Shown piece by piece: positions 40,577 to 49,473 of a stretch of 64,000 nucleotides of DNA. This stretch comes from Pedobacter riviphilus (GTDB taxonomy: Bacteria > Bacteroidota > Bacteroidia > Sphingobacteriales > Sphingobacteriaceae). The position numbers and the translations under genes are program-made. Below the pieces are notes generated by a model, which worked only from the letters and a program-made list of their open reading frames with translations, was not told the DNA's origin and ran no database searches. The stretch is taken from NCBI RefSeq assembly GCF_014692875.1, contig NZ_CP061171.1:1550001-1614000 (forward strand), written 5' to 3'. Within the stretch, counting starts at the first letter, position 1, and each line of letters starts with the position of its first letter.

Positions 40577-40930
40577 ATGAGAAAACGGATAAGAAGATAC
40601 CTTCGAACAGCAAAATATATTGCTTATAAAGAAACTTTAGTTAGTTTTAAAGAACATATTTGGACATTTTATCTTCTGTCTTGTCGGTTTTCTTATCTAT
40701 TGTATTAATGCAGATTACAAAAATACTACATCCTCCAGGTGGGGCTACCGCACTTAGTGCCAATATAAGAGGCTAAAATCCAATCGCTAGGCTACCTTTA
40801 TGTACTATGCCCCGTTTTATCTGGTGTCTTTATTTTGCTTCTGATGGCTATTATAATAAAAATAGCACAGCAATCGCACTTACCCTAACAATAAAAATGG
40901 TATAGGATTTGGCACCGTTACCGCAGATAA
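40577..40930 (+). pseudogene. HPP-family membrane protein, decayed remnant
   Basis: Scattered pieces of an HPP-domain protein are seen in order. MRKRIRRYLRTAKYIAYKETLVSFKEHIW is the N terminus. Another frame gives FLSIVLMQITKILHPPGGATALSA with the HPP motif, and then LGYLYVLCPVLSGVFILLL. Frames shift between these, a stop interrupts after NIRG, and the first transmembrane helices are missing. This is real decay rather than one base error. Boundaries are approximate. Confidence 0.8.
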
Positions 40931-40968
40931 AAGAGCCGACCGTATTTAAATTTCAGCTCCATAAAAGG

Positions 40969-41169
40969 CTAAGAAATACTGATTTTTTTCTTTTGCTGGT
41001 TTAAATAAGCTGTGATCTGATTTAACATGATACTTCTTGTTGCCCTCACAGCAGATTTCAAAACTTCAGAACTTACACCTAAACGTTTAGCCCAGTAATT
41101 TCGGTCTGTTTCTTCAGATAATAAAATGATTTCTTCTTTGATATTCAGGGTTTGGGTGAGATTTTTCAT
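40969..41169 (-). CDS. Small DUF3606-like protein
   Basis: 66 aa from the ATG at 41169 (MKNLTQTLNIKEEIIL); longer in-frame starts at 41181 and 41199 have weaker sense. The pattern YWAKRLGVSSEVLKSAVRATRS followed by a helix ending ITAYLNQQKKK resembles DUF3606, a short helical protein seen widely and of unknown function. No neighbours are functionally linked. The 294 bp upstream (41170-41463) are AT-rich and empty. Confidence 0.65.
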   Translation of the reverse strand: MKNLTQTLNIKEEIILLSEETDRNYWAKRLGVSSEVLKSAVRATRSIMLNQITAYLNQQKKKISIS

Positions 41170-41463
41170 AATTGTGATCATTAATTCAATTATTAGCACG
41201 CAGAAGCTCGATTTAGTTCTATAAAAATAGTTTTTTTTATTTGTAATAACAAGTTGTAAAACAGCTGATTAAAAAAAAATATTGTTTGTATTTCATTCAC
41301 AAAGTATAACATCGAAAGCGTTTATTCTCTTAAATTAAATCGTTTTAGTAATAAAAAATGCAGATTCAGTAATTTGTAATTATTCAAAAAAATGATTTTA
41401 TGTATTTTTAATTATACGTAAATTGACTATAATTGCTTGTTATTTATAAAAAAGTATTTTGTA

Positions 41464-41679
41464 ATGGGCGATATGAGAAAGGGAGAAGTTACTCAGATTG
41501 ACTTTGAATATGGACTAGGTATCATTATTGATGAAAATGGTCAAGATATTCACTTTCAATTAGATAATGTATCTGATCAAATTAATATAAATTCGAAAGT
41601 AATTTTTGAAATAGAATTAAACAAGAGCGGCTTAGTAGCAGTTAACGTTAAATTAGAAATGGAAGAAATAAAGGTCTAA
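41464..41679 (+). CDS. Divergent cold-shock-domain-like protein
   Basis: 71 aa from ATG 41464 (MGDMRKGEVTQIDFEYGLGIIID); a TTG 27 bp upstream is less likely. The order of strands matches a cold-shock OB fold. GEVTQIDFEYGLGII replaces the RNP1 block KGFGFI, and QDIHFQLDNV replaces the RNP2 block. Aromatic RNA-contact residues are mostly lost, so RNA binding may be weak or altered. A canonical cold-shock protein is present at 55738. Very AT-rich upstream sequence precedes it. Confidence 0.7.
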   Translation: MGDMRKGEVTQIDFEYGLGIIIDENGQDIHFQLDNVSDQININSKVIFEIELNKSGLVAVNVKLEMEEIKV

Positions 41680-41704
41680 TTTCGCATACTTTAAGCAAGT
41701 GGTA

Positions 41705-43558
41705 TTATTGATTATTTGAAGTAGGTAAGCTGAAATAAAAGGTAGAACCTTCCCCGAATTTACTTTTTGCCCAAATTTTTCCTTGATGCCTTTCAATTAT
41801 TTCGGCACAAATGTACAGGCCAACTCCAAATCCTGCAATTGTTTTAGTATCAGGGCTCTCTACACGGTAAAAGCGATCGAAAAGTCTGGGCATATCATTT
41901 TCTCTAATGCCTATCCCTTCATCTTCTACACTCACAATGGCATAACCCTTTTGCATTTCGCATTTTATTGCAATTAATGAGTCTTTTTTTGAGTATTTGG
42001 CTGCGTTACCAATCAGGTTATTGATCACGTTACCAATTTTCTCTATATCGGCATTTACAATCATTTCTTCCGAACCAATTACCTGGATAAAATGGCTAGG
42101 TAAAACCATTCCATTTTCATCAGCTATAGTTTTAATTAAATCAACAAGATTAAAATTTGTTTTGTTCAGTAAAATTTTACCCGATTCTAACAAGGATACA
42201 TTTAAAAAGCCATCAATCATTAACGACATTCTTTTTAATTGAACATTTATCTTATCGAGTATCTGGATGGGAAAATCATTATCAGTTTCTTTAAATTTAT
42301 ACTGTAAAAGTTGCACATAAGCGCTTAAAGATGTTAGTGGAGTTTTAAGCTCATGACTTACCATGCCGATAAAGTCATTTTTTCTAATTTCATCCTGTTT
42401 ATGTTCCGTAATATCCAAAACAGCCCCTGCGATATAAACGGCTTTTCCATCTTCATTATAATAGGCTTTTCCTGCTGTTCTTAACCACTTGCTTTTAGCA
42501 CTTATTCCATTCAAGTTAATTTGGTATTCGATGTTAAAAGCACTTCTGTGATGTAAGGCACGCCTGATACCACTGGTAAGATGACCAATGTCTTCCGGGC
42601 TTATCAATGATTTGGCTTCCTCAATGCCCAGCCTGTTATTTTCCAGTTCATAAATTTGTTGTGCCCTTTCTGATAAAAGTACCTGTTTACTTTCCAGATC
42701 GATATTCCATGAGCCCATTTCCGATGCATCCATGGCTATTTTTAAAATATCTTTAGCTTTAAGTAGTTCTTTTTTAAAGTTTACCTGCTCTGTAATATCT
42801 TTAATAATCACTAAAATTCTGGTTACTTCGTTTTTATCATTTTTTAAGGGCTCATAAAAAGCAATGAAATAACCATCAGAAACCGGTGTCGAAAGTTTTA
42901 ATTCATTGATCGTTAAGGGCTGTTCATTTTTAAAAATATCTTTTACACGTTTTACAAGTGCTTGCTGTTTTTCGAGTTCAGGCCGTGCCTCTTCCTGGGA
43001 AATCCCGATAACCTCTTTTCTGCTTTTACCCCAAAGTTTTAATATGTTATCGTTTGCATACTCCGTAATAAGTTCCGGACCTTTTAATACACACATGCCT
43101 AAAGGTGCCTGCTCAAAAAATCCCCTAAAACGTGCTTCACTTTCTGAAAGTTCAAATAAAATATGTTCAAGGTCATTTTCATCTATTGGAATTTCCCTTA
43201 ATGAACAGATGAGGTATTCAACCGGACGATCATTTTGTAATACTGGCGAAAATTCTAATTCCCATTTTACGTTGGGTGAGTTTGAATAGATGGGATGAAT
43301 AACCAGCGTCTGCTTTGCCTTAAGCTCGCTTACTTTCTGAACTGTTTTAATCAGAATATTTTTTTCAGCATCAGATAATAGGTTTGGGATAATGTCGATA
43401 TCATAGAATTTTAATTTTCCACCCACGCGCGCTATTAAAGCCTGATAAGCATCATTATGTTCTACCACCACTAATATTGGCTTTACTTTAAAAATGACTA
43501 TTGGACTCTTAGAATGTTTTAACAGTGCTTTTAAGAATGGAGAGGCTAAATCTATCAT
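41705..43558 (-). CDS. PAS-domain sensor histidine kinase
   Basis: 617 aa from ATG 43558 (MIDLASPFLKALLK), which starts the first PAS-like domain; the in-frame ATG at 43687 would add 43 residues of poor fit. Three PAS-like domains (about 1-145, 150-275, 280-395) precede HisKA with His402 in GMVSHELKTPLT and HATPase_c with NLIGNAAKYS, DEGIGI and GFGVGLYIC. No membrane segment or receiver is seen, so it is probably cytoplasmic. No response regulator gene is adjacent, making it an orphan. The signal is unknown. Confidence 0.93.
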   Translation of the reverse strand: MIDLASPFLKALLKHSKSPIVIFKVKPILVVVEHNDAYQALIARVGGKLKFYDIDIIPNLLSDAEKNILIKTVQKVSELKAKQTLVIHPIYSNSPNVKWELEFSPVLQNDRPVEYLICSLREIPIDENDLEHILFELSESEARFRGFFEQAPLGMCVLKGPELITEYANDNILKLWGKSRKEVIGISQEEARPELEKQQALVKRVKDIFKNEQPLTINELKLSTPVSDGYFIAFYEPLKNDKNEVTRILVIIKDITEQVNFKKELLKAKDILKIAMDASEMGSWNIDLESKQVLLSERAQQIYELENNRLGIEEAKSLISPEDIGHLTSGIRRALHHRSAFNIEYQINLNGISAKSKWLRTAGKAYYNEDGKAVYIAGAVLDITEHKQDEIRKNDFIGMVSHELKTPLTSLSAYVQLLQYKFKETDNDFPIQILDKINVQLKRMSLMIDGFLNVSLLESGKILLNKTNFNLVDLIKTIADENGMVLPSHFIQVIGSEEMIVNADIEKIGNVINNLIGNAAKYSKKDSLIAIKCEMQKGYAIVSVEDEGIGIRENDMPRLFDRFYRVESPDTKTIAGFGVGLYICAEIIERHQGKIWAKSKFGEGSTFYFSLPTSNNQ

Positions 43559-44051
43559 AAATTTAAGTTGACACTTCCCAAATATAATTCTTAAACATTT
43601 AATCGCCAACCGATTTGTAAGGATATTATAATATTTATCATACAAAATAGTATAAATTATAATGGGATTGTTTTTTTGCTTGTGCATTGTTGTATTCCAG
43701 CATTGTTTTAGAGTCTTTAATCTGCTATCGTTAAAACATTTCAGGTAAAGTTTGATGAATTTGATTTTGTTTTATGTTATATCAAGATCAAAAAATTGTA
43801 AAGTCAAAAGCGTAAAATGCATAGTGAAAGTGTAAAGTGAGACCTTACTTGGCAATTACGACTAATTTGTAAGACAATTTGAGGCTGTTTTTTGTTAAAA
43901 AATTTGTCTTTTTAAGCTAAAAAAAAGTTTTTATGTATTTTTATTAAAAATTATTTATTTGATAATCAGTGTGTTGTGTTTGTTTTTTGAATTAAATATT
44001 TGATTTGAGCGATTTAACATTTCACACTTACATTTTTTTAAAAATTTATAT

Positions 44052-44129
44052 ATATTTGTTCTTACCCTTTCGAGGGTATGTTTTTCATAGGTAGATGTAG
44101 GGTCAGAACATTGTTCTGGCCCTTTTTTG
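44052..44129 (+). ncRNA. Candidate short RNA with UUCG hairpin and terminator, upstream of ubiX
   Basis: A Bacteroidota -7 element TATATTTG lies at 44052-44059. The predicted transcript starts near 44064 with a 6-bp stem capped by UUCG (44064-44079), then a linker, then a 10-bp terminator stem (44101-44110 with 44114-44123) and six T. A second TATTTTTG (44152-44159) sits just before the ubiX ATG, so ubiX may have its own promoter. It could be a 65-nt small RNA or an attenuated leader. The rest of 43559-44050 is AT-rich with no gene seen. Confidence 0.5.
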
Positions 44130-44162
44130 TTTTAATGGATTTAGAAAAACTATTTTTGTGTT

Positions 44163-44735
44163 ATGATGAAAAAGAAAGTGATTGTTGCAGTTACTGGTGC
44201 CAGCGGTTCTATTTATGCAAAGGTTTTATTCGATCGGTTATTAAAATTAAAAGATCAGATTGAGACCGTTGGTATAGTAATGAGCGATAACGCAAAGGCA
44301 GTGTGGCAATTCGAACTGGGAAACCAGGATTATAATCATTTTAAAGATTTTACCTTTTACAGTAAAAACGATTTTAATGCCCCTTTTGCATCGGGGTCGG
44401 CAAAATATGATACGATGATTATCATCCCATGTTCTATGGGAACTTTGGGTAGGGTAGCACATGGAATATCTAACGATTTGATTTCGAGGGCGGCTGATGT
44501 GGTGTTAAAGGAGCGTAGAAAATTAATAGCTGTAGTTAGGGATACCCCATTTAACCTGATTCACATTAACAATATGAAAACCGTAACTGAAGCGGGAGGA
44601 ATCATCTGCCCAGCTAATCCGTCTTTTTACAGTTTGCCCCAGACGATTGAAGAAGTTGCCGGAACAGTAATTAGCAGGGTATTGGATTTAGCGGGCTTCG
44701 AACAGGAAAGTTACCGGTGGCAAGAAAGTAATTGA
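44163..44735 (+). CDS. ubiX: Flavin prenyltransferase UbiX
   Basis: 190 aa, the usual length. VAVTGASGSIYAKVLFDRLL is the flavin-binding N terminus; IIPCSMGTLGRVAHGISNDLISRAADVVLKERRKL and VRDTPFNLIHINNM follow the family pattern. It makes prenylated FMN, the cofactor of UbiD-type decarboxylases in ubiquinone or menaquinone and aromatic acid metabolism. No ubiD lies next to it. Confidence 0.95.
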   Translation: MMKKKVIVAVTGASGSIYAKVLFDRLLKLKDQIETVGIVMSDNAKAVWQFELGNQDYNHFKDFTFYSKNDFNAPFASGSAKYDTMIIIPCSMGTLGRVAHGISNDLISRAADVVLKERRKLIAVVRDTPFNLIHINNMKTVTEAGGIICPANPSFYSLPQTIEEVAGTVISRVLDLAGFEQESYRWQESN

Positions 44736-44779
44736 TATTTGCTGAATTTTGAATATTTTTGTTCGATTAAACCAATATC

Positions 44780-45331
44780 ATGAAACTATTTTTACGCTCT
44801 ATCTTATGCTGTGTAGTATTATGCGCATTTTTTTCCAATGCAAAAGCTCAACAGGATTTTCTGGTTAATTCAAAAAACGATACTTTAAAAGGTGAATTTA
44901 AAAAACAATTTATCGGCTTTTACAAGTTTAAGCCCGAGGGATCAAACAAATTCAGTAAAATCAATATCGATAGTACCAAAGAGCTTTTTGTTGCAGAAAA
45001 AAGTATCAATTATTTAGCCAAATACAGGCCGGAATTAAATGAACCAGAGTTTTTGCTTAGGCTCGAAAAGGGAAAAATCAATCTTGTTCAGTACTATTAT
45101 GCTTATGGTAATAACAATTATACTTTAATTTGGTATGCCTATAAAGGCGAAGGACCACTTCTTGAAATTAAAAGTAACCAGATTTTCGGAACGAGAAAAG
45201 AACGTAAAGAGCATTTTTTCGATCTGATAGGCGATAATGTTTTACTTACCGATCAGTTTAAAATGAATGATAGCTATTCATTTGATACCATCAGAGCTTA
45301 CATAAAATCGTATAATTCCAGCAATAAATAA
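44780..45331 (+). CDS. Exported hypothetical protein, 183 aa
   Basis: A signal peptide (MKLFLRSILCCVVLCAFFSNAKAQ) precedes a mature domain of about 160 residues rich in beta strands and Lys/Tyr. I recognise no domain. The tail overlaps by one base (TAATG) with a 48-aa lipoprotein gene, so the two are likely translated together. Function is unknown. Confidence 0.75.
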   Translation: MKLFLRSILCCVVLCAFFSNAKAQQDFLVNSKNDTLKGEFKKQFIGFYKFKPEGSNKFSKINIDSTKELFVAEKSINYLAKYRPELNEPEFLLRLEKGKINLVQYYYAYGNNNYTLIWYAYKGEGPLLEIKSNQIFGTRKERKEHFFDLIGDNVLLTDQFKMNDSYSFDTIRAYIKSYNSSNK

Positions 45332-45477
45332 TGATGAAAAGATATACCTTAATATGCATTTTTACTTTGTTATCAGTGTTTTGTTTCTCTGGTTGTGAGA
45401 AAAGAAGTTGCCCTGACGGAATGAAGGAGCAAATATTAAAAGACGGTACAAGGATTTGTATTCCTAAAAATTTATAG
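45331..45477 (+). CDS. Tiny lipoprotein, 48 aa
   Basis: MMKRYTLICIFTLLSVFCFSGC is a lipoprotein signal with lipobox FSGC. The mature part (about 27 residues) has two more cysteines (SCPDG, RICIP), so a disulphide is possible. Its ATG overlaps the upstream stop codon by one base, which supports a real coupled gene. Confidence 0.65.
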   Translation: MMKRYTLICIFTLLSVFCFSGCEKRSCPDGMKEQILKDGTRICIPKNL

Positions 45478-45531
45478 TCGTTAATTTGTCAGTTCTGTAA
45501 AGGGCAAACATTTAACTCCGAACAAATTTCC

Positions 45532-45539
45532 TATCTTTG
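45532..45539 (+). promoter_or_regulatory. TATCTTTG -7 element of mtaB
   Basis: A perfect TAnnTTTG match 9 bp before the ATG at 45548 implies a very short or absent leader. Confidence 0.6.
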
Positions 45540-45547
45540 CAGCCTCA

Positions 45548-46870
45548 ATGAAAAAGGTAGCATTTTATACATTAGGTTGTAAACTCAATTTCTCCGAAAC
45601 ATCAACAATCGGTCGTTTATTTACCGATGCAGGCTATGCCGTAGTAGAATTTCAGGATCAGGCTGATGTTTATGTGATCAATACCTGCTCTGTTACTGAG
45701 CATGCTGATAAAAAATGCCGTAAAGTGGTTAAAGAAGCTTTAAAATATTCTCCAAACGCCTTTGTAACCATTGTAGGTTGTTATGCCCAATTAAAACCAC
45801 AGGAAATTGCCGAAATAGAAGGCGTTGATATGGTTTTAGGCGCTGCAGAAAAATTCAGAATTGTTGAATACATCACTGACCTAACAAAACAGCCAAAAGC
45901 ACTCGTTCATCAGCAAAATATAGAAAAAGTTAATCATAATTTTATTGCTTCTTATTCAATTGGTGATAGAACACGTACTTTTTTGAAAGTACAGGATGGT
46001 TGCGATTATCCTTGTACTTATTGTACCATTCCATTGGCGCGTGGTGCAAGCCGTAGCGATACCATTGAAAACGTGGTAAACCGTGCAAAAATGATTGCAG
46101 AAAGCGGTGTTAAAGAAATTGTATTAACCGGTGTAAATCTTGGCGATTTCGGAATCAGAAATGGCCAACGCGAAGATAAATTTTTTGACTTGGTTAAGGC
46201 TTTGGATGAAGTAGAAGGAATTGAAAGAATCCGAATTTCATCTATTGAGCCAAATCTGTTAAGTAATGAAATTATTCAGTTTGTATCCACTTCTAAAAGA
46301 TTTGTTCCGCATTTTCATATTCCACTACAGTCAGGTTCTGATAAAATTTTAGGCTTAATGCGCCGTCGTTACCGTAGCGATTTGTATGTAGAGCGTGTGG
46401 CCAAAATTAAAGAAGTAATGCCACATTGTTGTATAGGTGTAGATGTGATTGTGGGTTTCCCTGGCGAAACGAAGGAAGATTTTTTGGATACCTATCAGTT
46501 TTTAAACCAACTTGATATTTCTTATTTACATGTATTTACTTACTCTGAGCGCGAATTAACAGCTGCAGCCGAAATGAAGGGTGTTGTGGCAGGAAGTGAG
46601 CGTAATGAGCGCAGTAAAATGCTTCATATCTTATCTGATAAAAAGCGGAGGGCTTTTTACGAATCTCAAATTGGTGCTGAAGCTGAAGTGCTTTTCGAAG
46701 CAGATCAGAAATCTGGATACATGCATGGTTTTACAAAAAACTATGTAAAAGTACGTGCCAAATACGATCCGGTTATGGTAAATGAATTGAAAGCAGTTAA
46801 GCTTTTAGAAATTACTGCCGATGGAGAAGTAGAAGTAGCCGAATTGGAAACCACTCATGTGCACCATTAG
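45548..46870 (+). CDS. mtaB: tRNA methylthiotransferase MtaB
   Basis: 440 aa. The N-terminal UPF0004 domain has its three cluster cysteines (TLGCKLN, NTCSVTEHADKKC, VGCYAQ), and the radical SAM domain has CDYPCTYCTIPLARG. The TRAM-like C-terminal part is short. MtaB adds a methylthio group to t6A37 of tRNAs reading ANN codons. The MtaB subclass is favoured over MiaB and RimO by YTLGCKLNFSET. Confidence 0.92.
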   Translation: MKKVAFYTLGCKLNFSETSTIGRLFTDAGYAVVEFQDQADVYVINTCSVTEHADKKCRKVVKEALKYSPNAFVTIVGCYAQLKPQEIAEIEGVDMVLGAAEKFRIVEYITDLTKQPKALVHQQNIEKVNHNFIASYSIGDRTRTFLKVQDGCDYPCTYCTIPLARGASRSDTIENVVNRAKMIAESGVKEIVLTGVNLGDFGIRNGQREDKFFDLVKALDEVEGIERIRISSIEPNLLSNEIIQFVSTSKRFVPHFHIPLQSGSDKILGLMRRRYRSDLYVERVAKIKEVMPHCCIGVDVIVGFPGETKEDFLDTYQFLNQLDISYLHVFTYSERELTAAAEMKGVVAGSERNERSKMLHILSDKKRRAFYESQIGAEAEVLFEADQKSGYMHGFTKNYVKVRAKYDPVMVNELKAVKLLEITADGEVEVAELETTHVHH

Positions 46871-47305
46871 TTTATTCCGAAGTCATTAATCGGAAGTCCT
46901 ACCTCCATATTTTGAACTATCGTTCTGAACGTCGAAGGAAGACTTATTTTTGGAATCTGTTTTTAACACCTGATAATCCTCCAAGAACTTCTCCAGTAAG
47001 TTAGTAAAACCTGACCAGAGCGGGCACGAATCCCGGTCTAAAAACAGTTTTTGCTTTTTTATGGTGTGCTTGCTTGTTTCACAGGTTTTCAATCGGGAGA
47101 GTAAATTGGAGCGCAGGACTGGAATAACCGATGAAACATGGTACTGCGCTTTTCAAAAACAAAAAAAGAGTTTTTTTAGCTTTTAATCATCTATTTTGGT
47201 CGTTCAGCTTAGCGCCTGAAGCCTTTCCATTTTTAGTCTTTAAGCTTTGGTTTTTAATCTTTCAGCTTTGGTCTTTCTTTCCTATCTTCGCAACAAACTA
47301 TTTGT
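46871..47305. other. Intergenic with no convincing gene
   Basis: I see no ORF with coding character. The block AGCGGGCACGAATCCCGG at about 47018 resembles a repeat or tRNA T-arm, but no tRNA can be folded. A TATCTTCG near 47283 may be the lgt promoter. Confidence 0.4.
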
Positions 47306-48457
47306 ATGTTTCCTACCGTTTCACATTTTTTAGAATACTTATTCGGTATTAATTTACCGCTTCCGTTTAATACTTTTGGTGTTTTTGTAGCACTGGCTTT
47401 TGTTGCCGGTTATTGGGCTTTTACCAAAGAGCTTAAGCGTAAAGAAGCGTTGGGCATACTCCATCCAATTAAAAAAACAATTGTGGTTGGGAAACCTGCT
47501 ACCACATCAGAGTTGATCATGAATGGCCTTTTTGGCTTTGTTATTGGTTATAAATTGGTTTATGCACTATTAAACTACAAACTTTTTGTAAATGACGCAC
47601 AGTCGATTTTAATGTCGACCAAAGGAAATATAATTGGTGGTTTGTTTTTTGCAGGTTTATTCGCCTATTGGGATTATACCGAAAAAAATAAACATAAATT
47701 AGATAAACCAAAAGAAACACAGGTAACCATTCACCCATACCAAACGATGAGTAATCTGATTGTTTGGGCAGCTATCTGGGGCTTTTTAGGGGCAAAATTC
47801 TTCGATAATTTAGAGTATTGGGATGATTTTGTTCAACATCCTATAGAGCGCTTATTATCGTTTAGTGGTTTAACTTTTTATGGTGGTTTAATTTGTGGCG
47901 GTGCGGCCGTATTAATTATCGCTAAAAGAAATGGAATTAAGCCCTTGCACATGCTTGACGTAGGTGGGCCTGGAATGATGCTGGCTTATGCTGTAGGTCG
48001 AATCGGTTGCCATTTAGCTGGCGATGGGGACTGGGGTATTGTAAATTCAAATCCAAAGCCATTTTCGTGGCTGCCAGATTGGTTGTGGTCTTATAAATAC
48101 CCGAACAACGTAGTAGGAGAAGGTATCCCGATTCCTGGTTGTACCGGCAAGTTTTGTAACGAATTGGCGCAAGGCGTATACCCAACACCGATTTACGAAG
48201 TAATTATCTGTTTAATCCTTTTTGCCTTTTTATGGCGCATCAGAGATAAAATAAAGGCACCAGGTTTAATGTTTGGTATATACATGATATTAAACGGTAT
48301 TGAGCGTTTCTGTATCGAATTAATCCGTGTAAATTCAAAATACCACGTTTTTGGCTTGCCTCCTTTTACGCAGGCAGAAATGATATCTACTTTTCTTGTA
48401 GTAGGTGGTATAGCACTCAGTGCTTATGCTTTAAGGAACAAGAATCAACTGGCTTAA
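47306..48457 (+). CDS. lgt: Prolipoprotein diacylglyceryl transferase
   Basis: 383 aa, long for the family, as usual in Bacteroidota. It has about seven membrane segments. LTFYGGLICGG and GRIGCHLAGDGDWG correspond to the catalytic and phosphatidylglycerol-binding regions, and YPTPIYEVIICLILF and GIERFCIELIR to the last conserved blocks. It attaches diacylglycerol to the Cys of lipoproteins such as the SusD, OmpA and small lipoproteins in this window. It starts after a TATCTTCG-like promoter. Confidence 0.93.
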   Translation: MFPTVSHFLEYLFGINLPLPFNTFGVFVALAFVAGYWAFTKELKRKEALGILHPIKKTIVVGKPATTSELIMNGLFGFVIGYKLVYALLNYKLFVNDAQSILMSTKGNIIGGLFFAGLFAYWDYTEKNKHKLDKPKETQVTIHPYQTMSNLIVWAAIWGFLGAKFFDNLEYWDDFVQHPIERLLSFSGLTFYGGLICGGAAVLIIAKRNGIKPLHMLDVGGPGMMLAYAVGRIGCHLAGDGDWGIVNSNPKPFSWLPDWLWSYKYPNNVVGEGIPIPGCTGKFCNELAQGVYPTPIYEVIICLILFAFLWRIRDKIKAPGLMFGIYMILNGIERFCIELIRVNSKYHVFGLPPFTQAEMISTFLVVGGIALSAYALRNKNQLA

Positions 48458-48509
48458 ACTTTAATAAGTTCATCTTTAATCCAATAAACGCCTCGTTTGT
48501 TAAATAGCT

Positions 48510-49298
48510 ATGAATTACGAATTATTATGCAATAAGATAATCTCTATTGTTAAACTTACCGGAAATTTTATCCGCAAAGAGTCGATGCAATTCGATGCCC
48601 AAAAAATTGAATATAAAGGGTTAAATGATATGGTTTCTTATGTTGATAAAACAGCAGAGCAGAAACTGGTTCAAAACCTCGAAAAATTAATTCCTGATGC
48701 AGGTTTTATAACCGAAGAGAAAACTATTAATAGAACAGGTAAAACTTATACCTGGATCATTGATCCCTTAGATGGTACAACTAATTTTATCCATGGTATT
48801 CCAACCTATGGCATTAGCGTGGCACTTTATGAAGATGGGTTACCTGTAATTGGTGTAGTTTACGAATTAAATAGGGGAGAAATGTTTTATTCATATAAAG
48901 GCGGACCTGCCCTTATGAATAAAAAAGAAATTAGGGTTTCCATCAATCCTGATCTAAAATCGAGTTTATTGGCTACAGGTTTTCCATATTATCAGTTTGA
49001 TAAACAGCCTCAATATTTAAAATTATTGACGGAAATGATGCAGAAAAGCCATGGAGTGCGTAGAATTGGTGCCGCGGCGATAGATCTTGTATATACGGCC
49101 TGTGGACGTTTCGATGCTTTTTTTGAATATAATCTGCAGCAATGGGATTTTGCAGCCGGATGTTTTATTGTTCAGCAGGCAGGAGGAGAGGTGTACGATT
49201 TCGCTGGAGGTCATGATTATTTTGAGAAAAGAGAGATATTGGCCACCAATGGTAAACTAACTGCTGAAATGCTAACTGCGATTAAGCAGTATTTTTAG
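48510..49298 (+). CDS. Inositol monophosphatase family protein
   Basis: 262 aa. The metal-binding motifs are TEEKT, WIIDPLDGTTNFIHGIPTYGISVAL and WDFAAGCFIVQQAGG, as in SuhB/CysQ-type Mg2+ phosphatases. The substrate could be inositol phosphate, another sugar phosphate or 3',5'-bisphosphoadenosine; length and WIIDPLDGTTNF fit the SuhB-like branch. It is a lone gene in the plus direction. Confidence 0.92.
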   Translation: MNYELLCNKIISIVKLTGNFIRKESMQFDAQKIEYKGLNDMVSYVDKTAEQKLVQNLEKLIPDAGFITEEKTINRTGKTYTWIIDPLDGTTNFIHGIPTYGISVALYEDGLPVIGVVYELNRGEMFYSYKGGPALMNKKEIRVSINPDLKSSLLATGFPYYQFDKQPQYLKLLTEMMQKSHGVRRIGAAAIDLVYTACGRFDAFFEYNLQQWDFAAGCFIVQQAGGEVYDFAGGHDYFEKREILATNGKLTAEMLTAIKQYF

Positions 49299-49350
49299 TA
49301 GAAGTAACGTTATGCTGAATTTATTCCAGCATCCTTTTCGCATGAAGACC

Positions 49351-49382
49351 CTGAAATAAATTACTTTCGGTGAGCTCGCTTA
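49351..49382. repeat. Dispersed intergenic repeat, copy 2 (inverted)
   Basis: Exact reverse complement of 32127-32158. It sits with an upstream hairpin (ATGCTG AATTTATTC CAGCAT, 49313-49333) between the phosphatase and nfu. A weaker relative is at 56012-56035 (ACCCTGAATTTATTCTCGGGT). Confidence 0.75.
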
Positions 49383-49415
49383 GGCTCGGTTCAGGGTGAC
49401 GGTGGTGTACAACAA

Positions 49416-49445
49416 AAAAGGTCCCGATTCTCATCAGGACCTTTT
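49416..49445. terminator. Bidirectional terminator between phosphatase and nfu
   Basis: A 9-bp stem (AAAAGGTCC / GGACCTTTT) between convergent genes, with A/T runs on both sides. Confidence 0.75.
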
Positions 49446-49473
49446 CACTATATACTATGAAAAATGCACAATT

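Noticed and set aside
41705..43558. Second hybrid two-component sensor
   Set aside because: No receiver or AraC domain follows the ATPase domain; it is a plain PAS histidine kinase.
47010..47045. tRNA-like T-arm sequence (GCGGGCACGAATCCCGG)
   Set aside because: No D-arm, anticodon arm or acceptor stem can be placed around it.
46886..47092. 68-codon minus-strand ORF
   Set aside because: No signal, domain or codon bias; it lies in a gap between two plus-strand genes.
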